From contig CAZOMB010000010.1 of the NCBI GenBank assembly GCA_964581105.1, positions 1 to 43,644 of the forward strand: a DNA stretch of 43,644 nucleotides. Direction: 5' to 3'. The notes below the pieces were generated by a model. That model was not told where the DNA came from and ran no database searches. It saw only the letters and a list, made by a program, of their open reading frames with translations. Shown here piece after piece: positions 7,831-16,490 of the stretch. The position numbers and the translations under genes are program-made. The DNA is from UBA10161 sp964581105. GTDB taxonomy: Archaea; Micrarchaeota; Micrarchaeia; Anstonellales; Anstonellaceae. How positions within the stretch are numbered: the first letter of the stretch is position 1; each line of letters starts with the position of its first letter.

Positions 7831-9693
7831 CTATGCCTTGTCTTTCAGTATCAGCCTTGGGAATATGCCAAGCGCCTTTATCTCATCCAGCAAAAGCTTG
7901 AATGCATAGCTCATTTCAACCGGGTAAATTTCCTTTTGGTCAACAGTAGGGTCAACTGGGTCATAAAACCTGTTTTTTATGTGGTCATGAACTGCAATTG
8001 AGCCTGTTTTTGAGGATACGAAAACAGTTGTCTTGTCGCTCTCGTCAAGCAGCCTTTCTTTGAGAAGCATTGACGCCCCATAGCCAATAAGGCAGTCTCT
8101 TTCCATTTCCCCGAATCGCAATCCGCCTTCCCTTGAGCGGCCTTCTGTTGGCTGGTGGGTGAGAAGCTGGACTGGGCCGCGGGAGCGCACATGCATTTTA
8201 TTTGAAACAAGGTGATGAAGCTTTTGGTAATAGATTACTCCTATGAATATTTTGGTTTTTACTGCCTGACCATTAAAGCCATCATAAAGGGTTTCCTCGC
8301 CATACTCGTCAAACCCATGCTCTTTCATTATCTTTTTCAGGTCTTCATCCTTGTCGCCTGCAAATGCTGTTGAGTCAATAAGTTTTCCTGATGAGCATGC
8401 AGCCTTTCCTCCAAGCATTTCAAGAAGGTGGCCAACAGTCATCCTTGAGGGAATTGCATGCGGGTTGATAATAAGGTCTGGCACTATCCCGTCTCTTGTG
8501 AATGGCATGTCCTCTTGGGGCCTAAGTAAGCCTATTACCCCTTTTTGGCCATGCCTGCTTGCAAACTTGTCGCCAATCTCAGGGGTTTTTACTGACCTGA
8601 CCCTTACTTTGGCAAGCTTTGTGCCTGAAAGAGAATCTGTCATCATCACAGAGTCAACAATGCCGCCTTCACCTGATTTTAGGACAAGCGAGTTTTCCCT
8701 TTTCTTTTCTTCAGTTACCCCGAATACTGTGATTTCCTCAAGAAAACGTGGGGGAGAGGTTTTGCCAACAAGAACGTCTTTTGACTCAAGCTCGCATTCA
8801 GGGGAAATTACTCCATCTTCACCAAGGAACCTGTATGAGCGCTCCTCCCTATAGCCGCTTACAGTTGGAAGAGGGATTTCAAACTTGTCCTGCTGGCCGC
8901 CAGGGTATCTTCGCTCCTCTGTTTCATGGGTCTTGTAAAAAACAGAGCGGCCAAGCCCCCTGTCAATTGCGTTTTTGTTCATTACTACTGCGTCTCCTAT
9001 GTTGTAGCCATAAGAGCTTGTGATTGCAACAACAAAATTCTGGCCAGCTGCCCTGTCTGAAAAGCCCAAAAGCTTGTATGGCCTTGTCTGGGCAAGCGGC
9101 TGCTGCGGATAATACAATATATGGGCGCGCGAGTCAGTCCTCATGTTGAAATTCACTGAATATGTGCCAAGCGACTGCTTTGCCATTGCGCAAGCCATTG
9201 TAATTCTTGGTGATGAATTGTACTCTGGGTATGGGAGTATTGAAACAGTGACACCGAAAATTGACACTGGGTCTATTTCCAGATGAGTGTGCCCAGGCGC
9301 CAAATCCTCTTCTTTCAGGGCAACGTATGCAGACTCTTCCTCTTCTGCGTCAAGGTATTCTATTACCCCGAGCTTTACCAGGCTTTCCCATGTGGTCTCG
9401 TTTTTTGAGAGCTGCTCAGCAAGAACAGGGGTGAGCCTGCTTTGGCCGTTTTCAACTACAATGTATGGCCTTCTTGCCCTTCCCATGTCTGCGTTTATGA
9501 ACAAATCGTCTGTTTTTTGGTTGTAGCAGAAATTGACCTGTGCTGACATGCTGCCGCTTCTTCTCCTTGCCTTTAGCTCTGAGAGAAGCTGGCTTCCTTT
9601 TTCATGAAACCCGACCAGCCTGCCATTTAGGTAAACACTGGTCCTGGCCTCTGGGCCCCTGATTTTCTTTTTCCTTTTCTTTTTCCTTCTCAC
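7831..9693 (-). CDS. rpoB1: DNA-directed RNA polymerase subunit B' (C-terminal half of B)
   Basis: A 620-residue C-terminal half of the second largest subunit. It has GDKFASRHGQKGVIG and HQPTEGRSREGGLRFGEMERD, both core catalytic/DNA-contact segments of B, and ends with VEMSYAFKLLLDEIKALGI. The zinc ribbon normally just before that end (CxxC then CPxCG) is replaced by VSSKTG and YDPVDP, so all four cysteines are lost. The N-terminus is extremely basic (RRKKKRKKKIR). The B split matches that of many euryarchaea and some DPANN. It starts 9 nt after the rpoB'' stop. Confidence 0.97.
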   Translation of the reverse strand: MRRKKKRKKKIRGPEARTSVYLNGRLVGFHEKGSQLLSELKARRRSGSMSAQVNFCYNQKTDDLFINADMGRARRPYIVVENGQSRLTPVLAEQLSKNETTWESLVKLGVIEYLDAEEEESAYVALKEEDLAPGHTHLEIDPVSIFGVTVSILPYPEYNSSPRITMACAMAKQSLGTYSVNFNMRTDSRAHILYYPQQPLAQTRPYKLLGFSDRAAGQNFVVAITSSYGYNIGDAVVMNKNAIDRGLGRSVFYKTHETEERRYPGGQQDKFEIPLPTVSGYREERSYRFLGEDGVISPECELESKDVLVGKTSPPRFLEEITVFGVTEEKKRENSLVLKSGEGGIVDSVMMTDSLSGTKLAKVRVRSVKTPEIGDKFASRHGQKGVIGLLRPQEDMPFTRDGIVPDLIINPHAIPSRMTVGHLLEMLGGKAACSSGKLIDSTAFAGDKDEDLKKIMKEHGFDEYGEETLYDGFNGQAVKTKIFIGVIYYQKLHHLVSNKMHVRSRGPVQLLTHQPTEGRSREGGLRFGEMERDCLIGYGASMLLKERLLDESDKTTVFVSSKTGSIAVHDHIKNRFYDPVDPTVDQKEIYPVEMSYAFKLLLDEIKALGIFPRLILKDKA

Positions 9694-9702
9694 TTTTCCA
9701 CC

Positions 9703-11163
9703 TTACAGCTTAACTCCAAGCTTTGTGATTGTTTCCTCAATTTCCTTTTCATTCTCGCCAATTGAAACCTCGCAGAGCAATGAAAGGTTTTTTACCAGTG
9801 CGCATGACGGGCCTTCTGGAGATTCGTTCGGGCATAGCTTTCCCCAGTGCGTCCCATGCAAGTCCCTTGCCTTGAAATGCGGGTGCTTTCTTGAGAGTGG
9901 TGACATTATCCTTCTTAAATGGGACATTGATGACAGGAATGATGTCCTGTCAAGAAGCTGTGAAACCCCTGTTTGCCCTGCTATCCAGTTTCCTGTTGCC
10001 ATTGAGTAGCGTATCCTGTCTGTCAATGCGTCTGGCCTTACCAAAGTCTGCACTGCCAGATGCCTTCCTCTTGCGTCTGCGCGGCCTGCCTGGTATGCAA
10101 CGTCTTTTACCAAAAACTGGAATGCATACCTGAAAAGGTCTTCCATAAGGTCCCCTGCAAGCTTTATCCTCTTGTTTGCATAATGGTCCTTGTCATCCTG
10201 GGGTATTTCCCTGTATGCAACCCTGCATGCATGCTCTGCCATTTTGCATAAGTAGTGCGCCTTTTTTATCCTGTCATCAGCAGTTGTGCCTATGTGGGGA
10301 AGAAGGTAAGTGTCAAGAAGTATTTCTGCCCTTTTTTGCTGATAGTCTTTTGCCTGGCTTGGCGCAGCCTTTCTCCCTATGTGCTCTATTGCAGATGCCC
10401 TGTTGGTTGTTGCGTCTGCCTCAAGGTTGAGCAAAATGTCATTCTTTACGTTTATGTCATCAGGGAATGCTGAAATTATCTGCTCTTTTTTCTCAAGCCC
10501 CAATGCCCGAAGCGTTGCTGTGAGCGAAAGGTCCCTTGGAGAAGCCGGGAAAACCACTCTCATGTTGCCGCCGGTTGTCCTTTCAACAACTGAGCGTGCC
10601 CTAAACCCATATCTTGTTGAAAATACTTTTGCAGTAACCAATGTATTGTCCTTTTCCCTTGTGCACATTATCCTGTTTGGCGCCAAGTCCTCTATTGAAG
10701 TGAGAACTCTTTCTGAGCCGTTTATTATGAAATATCCGCCAGGGTCTGCAGGGTCCTCGCCAGATGCAATAAGCTCATCTTCTGTCATGTTGTCAAGGTA
10801 GCAAAGCTTTGACTTTACCATTACAGGAAGCTCGCCTATGAATACCTCTGAGAAAAGGGTTTTTTCAACTCCATTGAAAACAGGGATTATTTCAAGAAAA
10901 ATAGGGGCAGCATAAGTCAGGTTCCTGAGGCGGGCCTCTGAAGGGTGTATCAGCCTTTGCGCGCCATCAGCCTCTATTATTTTTGGCTTTTCAAGCCTGA
11001 TATGGCCAAACTTCAGCTCAAATCCCTCGACTGAAGGCTGTATTGTGCCTATCCTGTCAATTATTCCTTGTATGCTTGTGTCAACGAACTTGTTATAAGA
11101 GTCAAGGTGCTGTTTTACCAGGCTGTTTTCATTGAAGTATGGTGTGAGCAGGTCTGCTTTCAT
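9703..11163 (-). CDS. rpoB2: DNA-directed RNA polymerase subunit B'' (N-terminal half of B)
   Basis: The N-terminal half of subunit B (486 residues from the ATG at 11163). It carries GGYFIINGSERVLTSIEDLAPNR, KLAGDLMEDLFRYAFQFLVKD, the rifampicin-pocket-like SQLLDRTSFLSSMSHLRRI, and DLHGTHWGKLCPNESPEGPSCALVKNL. A longer frame could begin at GTG 11172, but that GTG lies inside the AGGGTG ribosome-binding site 6 nt before the ATG, so ATG 11163 is preferred. It lies 37 nt downstream of rpoH. Confidence 0.96.
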   Translation of the reverse strand: MKADLLTPYFNENSLVKQHLDSYNKFVDTSIQGIIDRIGTIQPSVEGFELKFGHIRLEKPKIIEADGAQRLIHPSEARLRNLTYAAPIFLEIIPVFNGVEKTLFSEVFIGELPVMVKSKLCYLDNMTEDELIASGEDPADPGGYFIINGSERVLTSIEDLAPNRIMCTREKDNTLVTAKVFSTRYGFRARSVVERTTGGNMRVVFPASPRDLSLTATLRALGLEKKEQIISAFPDDINVKNDILLNLEADATTNRASAIEHIGRKAAPSQAKDYQQKRAEILLDTYLLPHIGTTADDRIKKAHYLCKMAEHACRVAYREIPQDDKDHYANKRIKLAGDLMEDLFRYAFQFLVKDVAYQAGRADARGRHLAVQTLVRPDALTDRIRYSMATGNWIAGQTGVSQLLDRTSFLSSMSHLRRIMSPLSRKHPHFKARDLHGTHWGKLCPNESPEGPSCALVKNLSLLCEVSIGENEKEIEETITKLGVKL

Positions 11164-11199
11164 AATATGCACCCTGGCGTTTGATTTTCTTTGTGGCAG

Positions 11200-11424
11200 C
11201 TAGTCGACTACTAATCTGTACTGCTGCGAGCCGTCAAGCCTTTTTATGCTGACCATCTGGCCTGGCTTTGCGCCCTTTCCTGCAAGTGCTGGGTCCTTTA
11301 ACTTTATTTTTGGGATTTGCAGGCGTGAAACCTTGTACTGGGCAAGTATTTTTTGCGCTTCCCCGTCTGCCAATAGCTTGTGCTCTGGTATTAATTCATG
11401 TGGTGGGAAACTTTTCTCAGGCAA
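11200..11424 (-). CDS. rpoH: DNA-directed RNA polymerase subunit H
   Basis: A 74-residue archaeal RpoH (eukaryotic Rpb5 C-terminal domain), which sits at the lower jaw of RNAP. The family segments HELIPEHKLLADGEAQKIL, KYKVSRLQIPKIKLKDP-like and AKPGQMVSIKR are present. The only usable start is TTG at 11424, preceded by AGGTG with a 5-6 nt spacer. An in-frame stop lies just upstream and the next Met is within the fold. It is the first gene of the operon, 55 nt below a TATA box. Confidence 0.93.
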   Translation of the reverse strand: MPEKSFPPHELIPEHKLLADGEAQKILAQYKVSRLQIPKIKLKDPALAGKGAKPGQMVSIKRLDGSQQYRLVVD

Positions 11425-11472
11425 GGCAACACCTAACTTAAATGGGACGTAGCCTTCAATTATGAAGGAAAA

Positions 11473-11486
11473 GTTTATAAAGGAAA
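11473..11486 (-). promoter_or_regulatory. TATA promoter of the RNAP operon
   Basis: The minus strand reads CTTTCC then TTTATAAAC, a TATA box centred near 11477. Transcription would begin near 11450, leaving about 25 nt of leader with the AGGTG site before the TTG start of rpoH. No other strong TATA box is seen within the operon. Confidence 0.55.
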
Positions 11487-11517
11487 GCAGAGTTGGGGCT
11501 TTGCACGCAATTAAATA

Positions 11518-11531
11518 CCTTTAAATTAACT
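11518..11531 (+). promoter_or_regulatory. TATA-like box for the nitrilase-like gene
   Basis: CTTTAAATTAAC lies about 37 nt before the ATG at 11563, which would give a roughly 10-nt leader containing GAGTGG. It is divergent from the RNAP operon promoter. Confidence 0.4.
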
Positions 11532-11562
11532 TTCTACCACAACGAACAATCCGAGTGGTTCA

Positions 11563-12327
11563 ATGAAAAGAGGAACAATAAAACTAGAGGTCTATTGCCC
11601 AAAAACAAAAAGGGCTGACTTTGCAGGTATGGGCATAGCTATAGAGAGGGCGCTTGGTAGGGCAAAGCAAAGGGCAGAAAAAAACGGCTCTCCTCACGAC
11701 TTGTTTATACTTTTTGCAGAAAATGCATTGAAATACAAGTATGATGACATAAATGAAGATGACGTGAAAAGAGCAGCATCCAGGTTCTGCAATTTGTTGG
11801 CAAAGGAAGAAATATGGACAGGAATCGGCTTTGCTGTAATGCACAGGGAAAACGGAAGCGTGAGCAACAGCGGAGTTCTTGTTTCACAGCAAGGACAAGA
11901 AATCAAGCCTAAAAGGATGTTTGCAGATGGAGACTGGAGTGAGACCAGGGAATTTGCAAATAGGAATTTTGGCTCTTCGCCTTCATTTGATGATCTCAAG
12001 GAAAATTGGGAAAACAGGGGCGATTCTCTTGAGAAGTCTGACGCACCTTTTCCCACTGTAATAAGCGCAAATGAGTACGAGATAGAGCATAGGGTCTGTA
12101 GAGACGCATATGCGATGCCAATAAATGACGAGCCAGACAAGGTAACCCTTGTTTCTGCAGATGGGCTTGAGTATGATGGGTTTTGGATCCCTGATAAGCG
12201 GGGCGCTGTTATTGTCAACGACCCGGATTACTTCTTCCCCTATTTCAAATGCGACGGGAAGAAATACCAAATCAGCGAGATTGACTATCGCTTTCCCTTC
12301 AAAAATAACTCGATCCTGTTCTACTGA
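11563..12327 (+). CDS. Carbon-nitrogen hydrolase (nitrilase)-like protein
   Basis: A 254-residue protein that fits the nitrilase superfamily in motif order. LFILFAENALKY places a Glu at 53, EIKPKRMF places Lys115/117, and EHRVCRDAYAMP places Cys179, matching the Glu-Lys-Cys triad (PExAL, Kxx, ICxD). After the Cys comes VTLVSADGLEYDGFWIP, the usual buried strand region. Such enzymes hydrolyse nitriles, amides or carbamoyl groups. The match is distant, and the Cys motif has Arg-Asp rather than the usual Tyr/Glu-Asp, so the substrate cannot be named. It converges with the radical SAM gene 11 nt away. Confidence 0.55.
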   Translation: MKRGTIKLEVYCPKTKRADFAGMGIAIERALGRAKQRAEKNGSPHDLFILFAENALKYKYDDINEDDVKRAASRFCNLLAKEEIWTGIGFAVMHRENGSVSNSGVLVSQQGQEIKPKRMFADGDWSETREFANRNFGSSPSFDDLKENWENRGDSLEKSDAPFPTVISANEYEIEHRVCRDAYAMPINDEPDKVTLVSADGLEYDGFWIPDKRGAVIVNDPDYFFPYFKCDGKKYQISEIDYRFPFKNNSILFY

Positions 12328-12338
12328 CTATTTTGCTT

Positions 12339-14147
12339 CTAAAAGTAGTACCAAATTGCTCTGTACTCGTTTACATCTTCGCCATCTTTTTGCAGCCTTT
12401 TCAAATAATCGTAAATTGAAACATCAGTATAGTCATATGGCTGCACAAGCTCAAGCTTTGATTCCCATGGGTAAAATCTGTAAACCCTCTTGCCGTCAGG
12501 AAGTATGGATATCAGCCCGTGCTCTTGCCATGAGCGCAAATGAGACTTTCCAAGCCTTGGAACATTGAAAACAGGCTCGTCAGTCCTTTCAAGGCCAGGC
12601 ATGAGCCTTGCCTCTTCTTTTCTCTCCTGCAAAAGCCTTGCTATTGGCACCCTAAAGTCATTTGTCTCCTCTTTTCCCTTTGTGTTGAATGAGTAATATG
12701 GGTCTATGCCGCATTTCTTAAGCTCTTTCCTCAGCGCGCAGGTTTCAAACCTCTTGCTATTGTAATAGGTGAATACCTGCTGGTTGTAGATGCTTATTCC
12801 TGCCTTGCGAAGCTTTTTGCATGCATCAAAAACATCTGGCGTCAGCTCAGTCGGATGCTCAACGTGCGTCACAATACATACTTCTCTTTTTGGCAGCTTG
12901 TGGTATTTTTTCAGTATTGAAACAAGCTTGGGGGTTATCCTGAAAGGCACAGTAACAAGAGTCCTTGTACCAATCCTCAAGCGGATTATGTGCTTTATTT
13001 TCGCAAGCTCTCCCAATATTTTGTCAATTCTCTCATCAGACAGCATAAAAGGGTCGCCGCCTGTAACAAGCACTTCCTTTATTCCATTGTGCCTTTTTAT
13101 CCACTCAATGCCCTGCAAAATCCTTTTGTCTGAAACATATGCTTCACTCCTTGCTTTTATTTCCCAGTTCCTTTGGCAGTAAACACAGAATTGGGGGCAT
13201 GAGTCATATGGCTTAAGTATAACTATCCTGGGATAGCGCCTTGTTATGCAGGAAGCAGGACTTGTTGAGCCCTCATCCATAAAATCAAGGCTTTCATTTG
13301 ACTGAACCGCCCGTATGAAACCTTTGCAATAATATGGACTGGGTATTACCTGCGCCCTTATTGCCCTCCCGTGCCTTTTGGGATTGTCTGGCATAAAGAG
13401 AGACAGATAATAGGGAGTTATTTGGAACAAAACGCCCCATTTTTTTGCAAGCATTATTCCCTTTTCTTCCTCTTTTCCCAGGCTTACAAGCTTTTTCACT
13501 GTTTTCAGGTCATTTATTGCATTTCTTATGTGCCATTCGTAATCTTTCCACTGCCTTTCAGTTGCTCCAAAATATTTCATTATCCTCCTTTTCATTATTT
13601 TTCTCTGTGCAATGAATTTTGGCTCAAGGCCGCTGCCAAATCTCAAAAAGCGCTTTTCCACCATGCCAGAATAGGTATCAAGGAATTCTGAGCGGGAAAA
13701 TGCTGCATCTTTTCCTTCAAGCCTCAAAAACTCCGGAGGGTCCCTTGCATATATGCCTGATTTTCCATCCATTCCCTGGAAAAGGGCAATAAACTCGCAC
13801 AAAAAGCCGGGGGAAACCCCTTTTTTCCTGCCCTTTGCAATTGAAATGAGTTGCTTGAGCGCAGAAAACCCTGTTGTAAGCTCGTATTCTGTCCTTATGG
13901 TGTTTTTCAGCACGCGAACGCAGTGCTTTGCGTTGTTCCTTTCAATAGGGTGCAAGTATTTTGTCTCTTTTTTTGAAAACACATTGTAAAGCTCCCTTTC
14001 TGTGTCATTAAAATATGAAAAGAGGCGTTCCCGCGCTTCTTTGATGTTGTGAGCGTTTTTCAATATTTTCCATACCTTAGGGTCAGTATTGGAAAGCTCT
14101 TTTACAAGTGAACGGATACTCGCTTTGAGCATTTGGGAAGTTTTCAT
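12339..14147 (-). CDS. Lysine 2,3-aminomutase-family radical SAM protein
   Basis: The radical SAM cluster motif is DSCPQFCVYCQRNWEI (CxxxCxxC; C337, C341, C344 counted from TTG 14207). It is preceded by TRRYPRIVILKPY and followed by IKEVLVTGGDPFMLSD, the KamA-type SAM-binding segment. Toward the C-terminus FNVPRLGKSHLR occupies the place of the PLP-lysine glycine-rich motif. The catalytic part resembles KamA, but an N-terminal extension of about 290 residues, rich in Lys/Arg, precedes it. True lysine mutation is therefore uncertain. The first ATG is at 14147; a TTG at 14207 directly after the upstream stop would add 20 residues. Confidence 0.75.
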   Translation of the reverse strand: MKTSQMLKASIRSLVKELSNTDPKVWKILKNAHNIKEARERLFSYFNDTERELYNVFSKKETKYLHPIERNNAKHCVRVLKNTIRTEYELTTGFSALKQLISIAKGRKKGVSPGFLCEFIALFQGMDGKSGIYARDPPEFLRLEGKDAAFSRSEFLDTYSGMVEKRFLRFGSGLEPKFIAQRKIMKRRIMKYFGATERQWKDYEWHIRNAINDLKTVKKLVSLGKEEEKGIMLAKKWGVLFQITPYYLSLFMPDNPKRHGRAIRAQVIPSPYYCKGFIRAVQSNESLDFMDEGSTSPASCITRRYPRIVILKPYDSCPQFCVYCQRNWEIKARSEAYVSDKRILQGIEWIKRHNGIKEVLVTGGDPFMLSDERIDKILGELAKIKHIIRLRIGTRTLVTVPFRITPKLVSILKKYHKLPKREVCIVTHVEHPTELTPDVFDACKKLRKAGISIYNQQVFTYYNSKRFETCALRKELKKCGIDPYYSFNTKGKEETNDFRVPIARLLQERKEEARLMPGLERTDEPVFNVPRLGKSHLRSWQEHGLISILPDGKRVYRFYPWESKLELVQPYDYTDVSIYDYLKRLQKDGEDVNEYRAIWYYF

Positions 14148-14207
14148 GCTTTTCTTTTGATTTTTACCATACAAAAAGGTTTGCTTTTTTGTGCTTGGCA
14201 AAAGCAA

Positions 14208-14594
14208 TCAGTCAGTTACCCTGAAATCTGCCTTTTTGCCGTCCCCCAAATAAACAGAGACGCTTTGCACATCAAACGGCTCTGCTGCTATGAAATGGAT
14301 GCCCCCTTTTTTTGAGAAAAGCCATTTGTCCTGGCGTGAAGGCCGTGGGCTTGCTTTTGGGTGGGAGTGAAATGTTCCAACAGAACCAGGGTGCACAGGC
14401 ATCATCCAGTCAGAAAATGATGACATTGTTTCTGATACCATTATCCCTGCAGGGATTATTGTGTCCTCTATTATTATGTTGCCCTTTTCCCTTTTGCCAG
14501 TAAAAAGGCATATGAATTCATTTGGGTATGCTGCTTTTGCCCCTGCCAATGCTGAAAGCAAGGCTTTTTTCTTTATGAGGATTTGCATGTGCAT
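14208..14594 (-). CDS. JAMM/MPN-family metalloprotease
   Basis: A 128-residue stand-alone MPN+ domain. It has the exact zinc motif HSHPKASPRPSRQD (HxH-x7-S-x2-D) after GSVGTF, and the upstream catalytic Glu in AYPNEFICLFTG (E26). Archaeal enzymes of this kind remove ubiquitin-like modifiers or act on sulfur-carrier proteins. It abuts the radical SAM gene, so the two are probably co-transcribed, which hints at a shared role not identifiable from sequence. A second ATG two codons in is an equally possible start. Confidence 0.8.
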   Translation of the reverse strand: MHMQILIKKKALLSALAGAKAAYPNEFICLFTGKREKGNIIIEDTIIPAGIMVSETMSSFSDWMMPVHPGSVGTFHSHPKASPRPSRQDKWLFSKKGGIHFIAAEPFDVQSVSVYLGDGKKADFRVTD

Positions 14595-14624
14595 AAATTG
14601 GCAGTAAAGAATAAGAAACCAAGG

Positions 14625-15500
14625 CTAGTATGGACCGCGGATTAACAGAAAAAGACGCACTGCCTTCTGTTCCCCTTGTTTAAGGAAGGTGTACAGTTCG
14701 TTTAAGAATCGTTCTGTTGCAGAAAACGACTTGTCTACCCATTCAAGAAATGATAAAATACCGTGGCCAATGTTATTGCTTTTGGCAAGAGTTCTTATAT
14801 CTGGATGTGAAATATTATCAACCCCAGAATTTGGAACACCAACAAAACGGTATCCATATTTACTATCGCTGAAAGCCAGAATATTCACATCAGCCACTAT
14901 CCTGCTTTTATGGCCTTTTGAGTGGTTGCCTGTTGCCAGTATTTTCAAGTCAATAATATCTGCGTCATTAAAATGAGGCAAAGCTGTACCAGAAACAAGC
15001 GTGGTTGAGTTTGCCTTTTCAAAGAATTTTCCTTGCATTGGATCTTCAAACTCTGCATTTTGCAGACTGACGGCAAGTTTTATTGAAAAATCAGACACTT
15101 GGCCCATGTCAGCAATGACTCTTTGTTTTGCAGTCTTTACAGCCAGATATTGGTAGGAGCAATTGATTAGGAACTTGTTCGTTAAGGGTCCATGATCAAA
15201 AAGGTGATGTGAAGCAACGAGAACCAGACCATTCTGTTGTTCAATTGAATCAGCAGATATTGCATCCAATCTGCTCCCCTCCTTTTTTATGCGATAAAAA
15301 GAAACAGGAGATCTTTTGTGAAGGATGCTGTATGGTAACTCGTTATCCCTACAGCCGGTTATGTGTGCAGAGACTGCACGTGAAAAGTTGTGGTCATTCT
15401 GCTTTGGCTGGTGTATTCTGCCCTTTTGTTGAGCCCCAATTATTTTAGTAATAGAAGAAAACAGTGCCTGACCAGTTGACCCAATTTTGTGGTTGTTCAT
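14625..15500 (-). CDS. Hypothetical protein, leaderless gene
   Basis: Not recognised. The 291-residue product is Gln/His-rich near its N-terminus (AQQKGRIHQPKQNDHNF) and has segments such as LVLVASHHLFDHGPLTNKF, SGTALPHFNDADIIDLKIL and KYGYRFVGVPNSGVDNISH. The many conserved-looking His/Asp residues could suggest a metal-dependent enzyme, but no family motif is clear. No signal peptide or membrane span is seen. A TATA box at 15523-15532 sits 27 nt before the ATG, so the mRNA is probably leaderless, which supports this start and strand. Confidence 0.55.
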   Translation of the reverse strand: MNNHKIGSTGQALFSSITKIIGAQQKGRIHQPKQNDHNFSRAVSAHITGCRDNELPYSILHKRSPVSFYRIKKEGSRLDAISADSIEQQNGLVLVASHHLFDHGPLTNKFLINCSYQYLAVKTAKQRVIADMGQVSDFSIKLAVSLQNAEFEDPMQGKFFEKANSTTLVSGTALPHFNDADIIDLKILATGNHSKGHKSRIVADVNILAFSDSKYGYRFVGVPNSGVDNISHPDIRTLAKSNNIGHGILSFLEWVDKSFSATERFLNELYTFLKQGEQKAVRLFLLIRGPY

Positions 15501-15522
15501 TGCGCATTTTCTGGTTAATAAC

Positions 15523-15532
15523 TTATTTAAAG
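15523..15532 (-). promoter_or_regulatory. TATA box of the 14625-15500 gene
   Basis: The minus strand TTTAAATAAG is centred 27 nt upstream of the ATG at 15500. This places transcription start at or next to the start codon, a leaderless mRNA. Confidence 0.5.
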
Positions 15533-15561
15533 AGGGTGGTTGTCAGCAGAAAAACAAGTAT

Positions 15562-16056
15562 TCATGAAAATGATGGCTTCAGGAAAAAATGCTGCAACTT
15601 GCTTATCCTTTTATTCACTGATGGGAAAATCAGCGGCGCAAGAACTATTGAAACTGCTGCAATTCCAAGCAAGTGCTTTGCAGTGAAAGGTATTTGCCCC
15701 AAAAGAGCTTCTGGGAATGGAATGCCCCATACAAAAGTTGATGCAATTGGCCCTGTAAGAGCATCAAATACCAGTGTTCCGGTTATTCCAAGCTTTGCAA
15801 ATGTGAATGGGGAGCCATTTGGCTTTTGAAGAGTGAAAAGAAAGCCAACTATTCCCCAAGAAAGTGCGCCTGTTAGAGTCCATAGCCCGATTGTTCCTTG
15901 TGCACCAAGAAGATAAGGAACTATATCAACAAGAGAATAGGCTGCTGCTCCTGCGAAAAATGCATATTTCCCCCTGAAATAAGGGAACAAAAGCATTGAA
16001 GCCACAGCAAGAGCCCCAAACTGCCAGGAAATGCCAAGAGAAAAGTCAAGTGCCAT
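15562..16056 (-). CDS. Multi-pass membrane protein, transporter-like
   Basis: About 164 residues from the ATG at 16056, with five or six hydrophobic spans: near WQFGALAVASMLLFPYF, YAFFAGAAAYSLVDIVPYLL, IGLWTLTGALSWGIVGFLF, LGITGTLVFDALTGPIASTFVW and LLGIAAVSIVLAPLIF. The glycine/alanine-rich helices and the FDALTGP motif resemble small archaeal ECF-type substrate-binding (S) components, but no substrate can be named and the link is weak. The frame extends to a GTG at 16110, but that adds an unlikely His/Cys-rich segment. No ribosome site is clear at either start. Confidence 0.6.
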   Translation of the reverse strand: MALDFSLGISWQFGALAVASMLLFPYFRGKYAFFAGAAAYSLVDIVPYLLGAQGTIGLWTLTGALSWGIVGFLFTLQKPNGSPFTFAKLGITGTLVFDALTGPIASTFVWGIPFPEALLGQIPFTAKHLLGIAAVSIVLAPLIFPSVNKRISKLQHFFLKPSFS

Positions 16057-16140
16057 GCAATCGCTTTGAAGGGGAAAGAATAAGAATTGTGCCGCATGCA
16101 AACAATGCACGTGATGAAGAAGGTGATCACTGAGGACCTT

Positions 16141-16490
16141 TTTTGGGGTGCCTAAAAAGCTCCACCAAAAACTGGTTTCGATGACGATAGACGGACGGTC
16201 TGATGCCCATTAGTATGCCTGACCGACAGGGCATACTTTGGCAATATCCTAACATAGGCAAAATCAGTTAGGCAATCACCTAACTGCCTGTTTTTCGTCG
16301 ATTTTTCACACCTCATTTCCCAACAAACTTGCTAGGGAAACCTAGGGAAATATTGGACACGACGAGGAGTGGTGACAGAGGGGAGGTCTGTTATTGATTG
16401 ATGTACCTGAGCGACATACTAGTTATGGGCTGTTAAGTCTGGTGAAAGTGCCGTCGGAACCACCGGCACCGAGGTCTAGGAAGGTTTTAA
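16141..16490. other. Hairpin-rich intergenic region at the left edge of the island
   Basis: No convincing ORF. It contains GTGCCTAAAAAG at 16149, GGACGGTCTGA at 16193-16203 (both recurring later in the island), a perfect 8-bp stem AGTATGCC/GGCATACT (16212-16237), a perfect 8-bp stem CAGTTAGG/CCTAACTG with a 6-nt loop (16265-16286), a 5-bp stem CTAGG/CCTAG with a GAAA tetraloop (16332-16345), and GTGCCG/CGGCAC (about 16448-16468). It may be a structured RNA or an integration/recombination boundary. Confidence 0.5.

Noticed and set aside
11694..12218. 174-residue minus-strand ORF over the nitrilase-like gene
   Set aside because: It is Ser-rich with no motif and no start signal. The plus-strand frame has the Glu-Lys-Cys pattern and a promoter.
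16141..16490. RNase P or SRP RNA
   Set aside because: The conserved cores of these RNAs could not be found. It remains an unassigned structured region.
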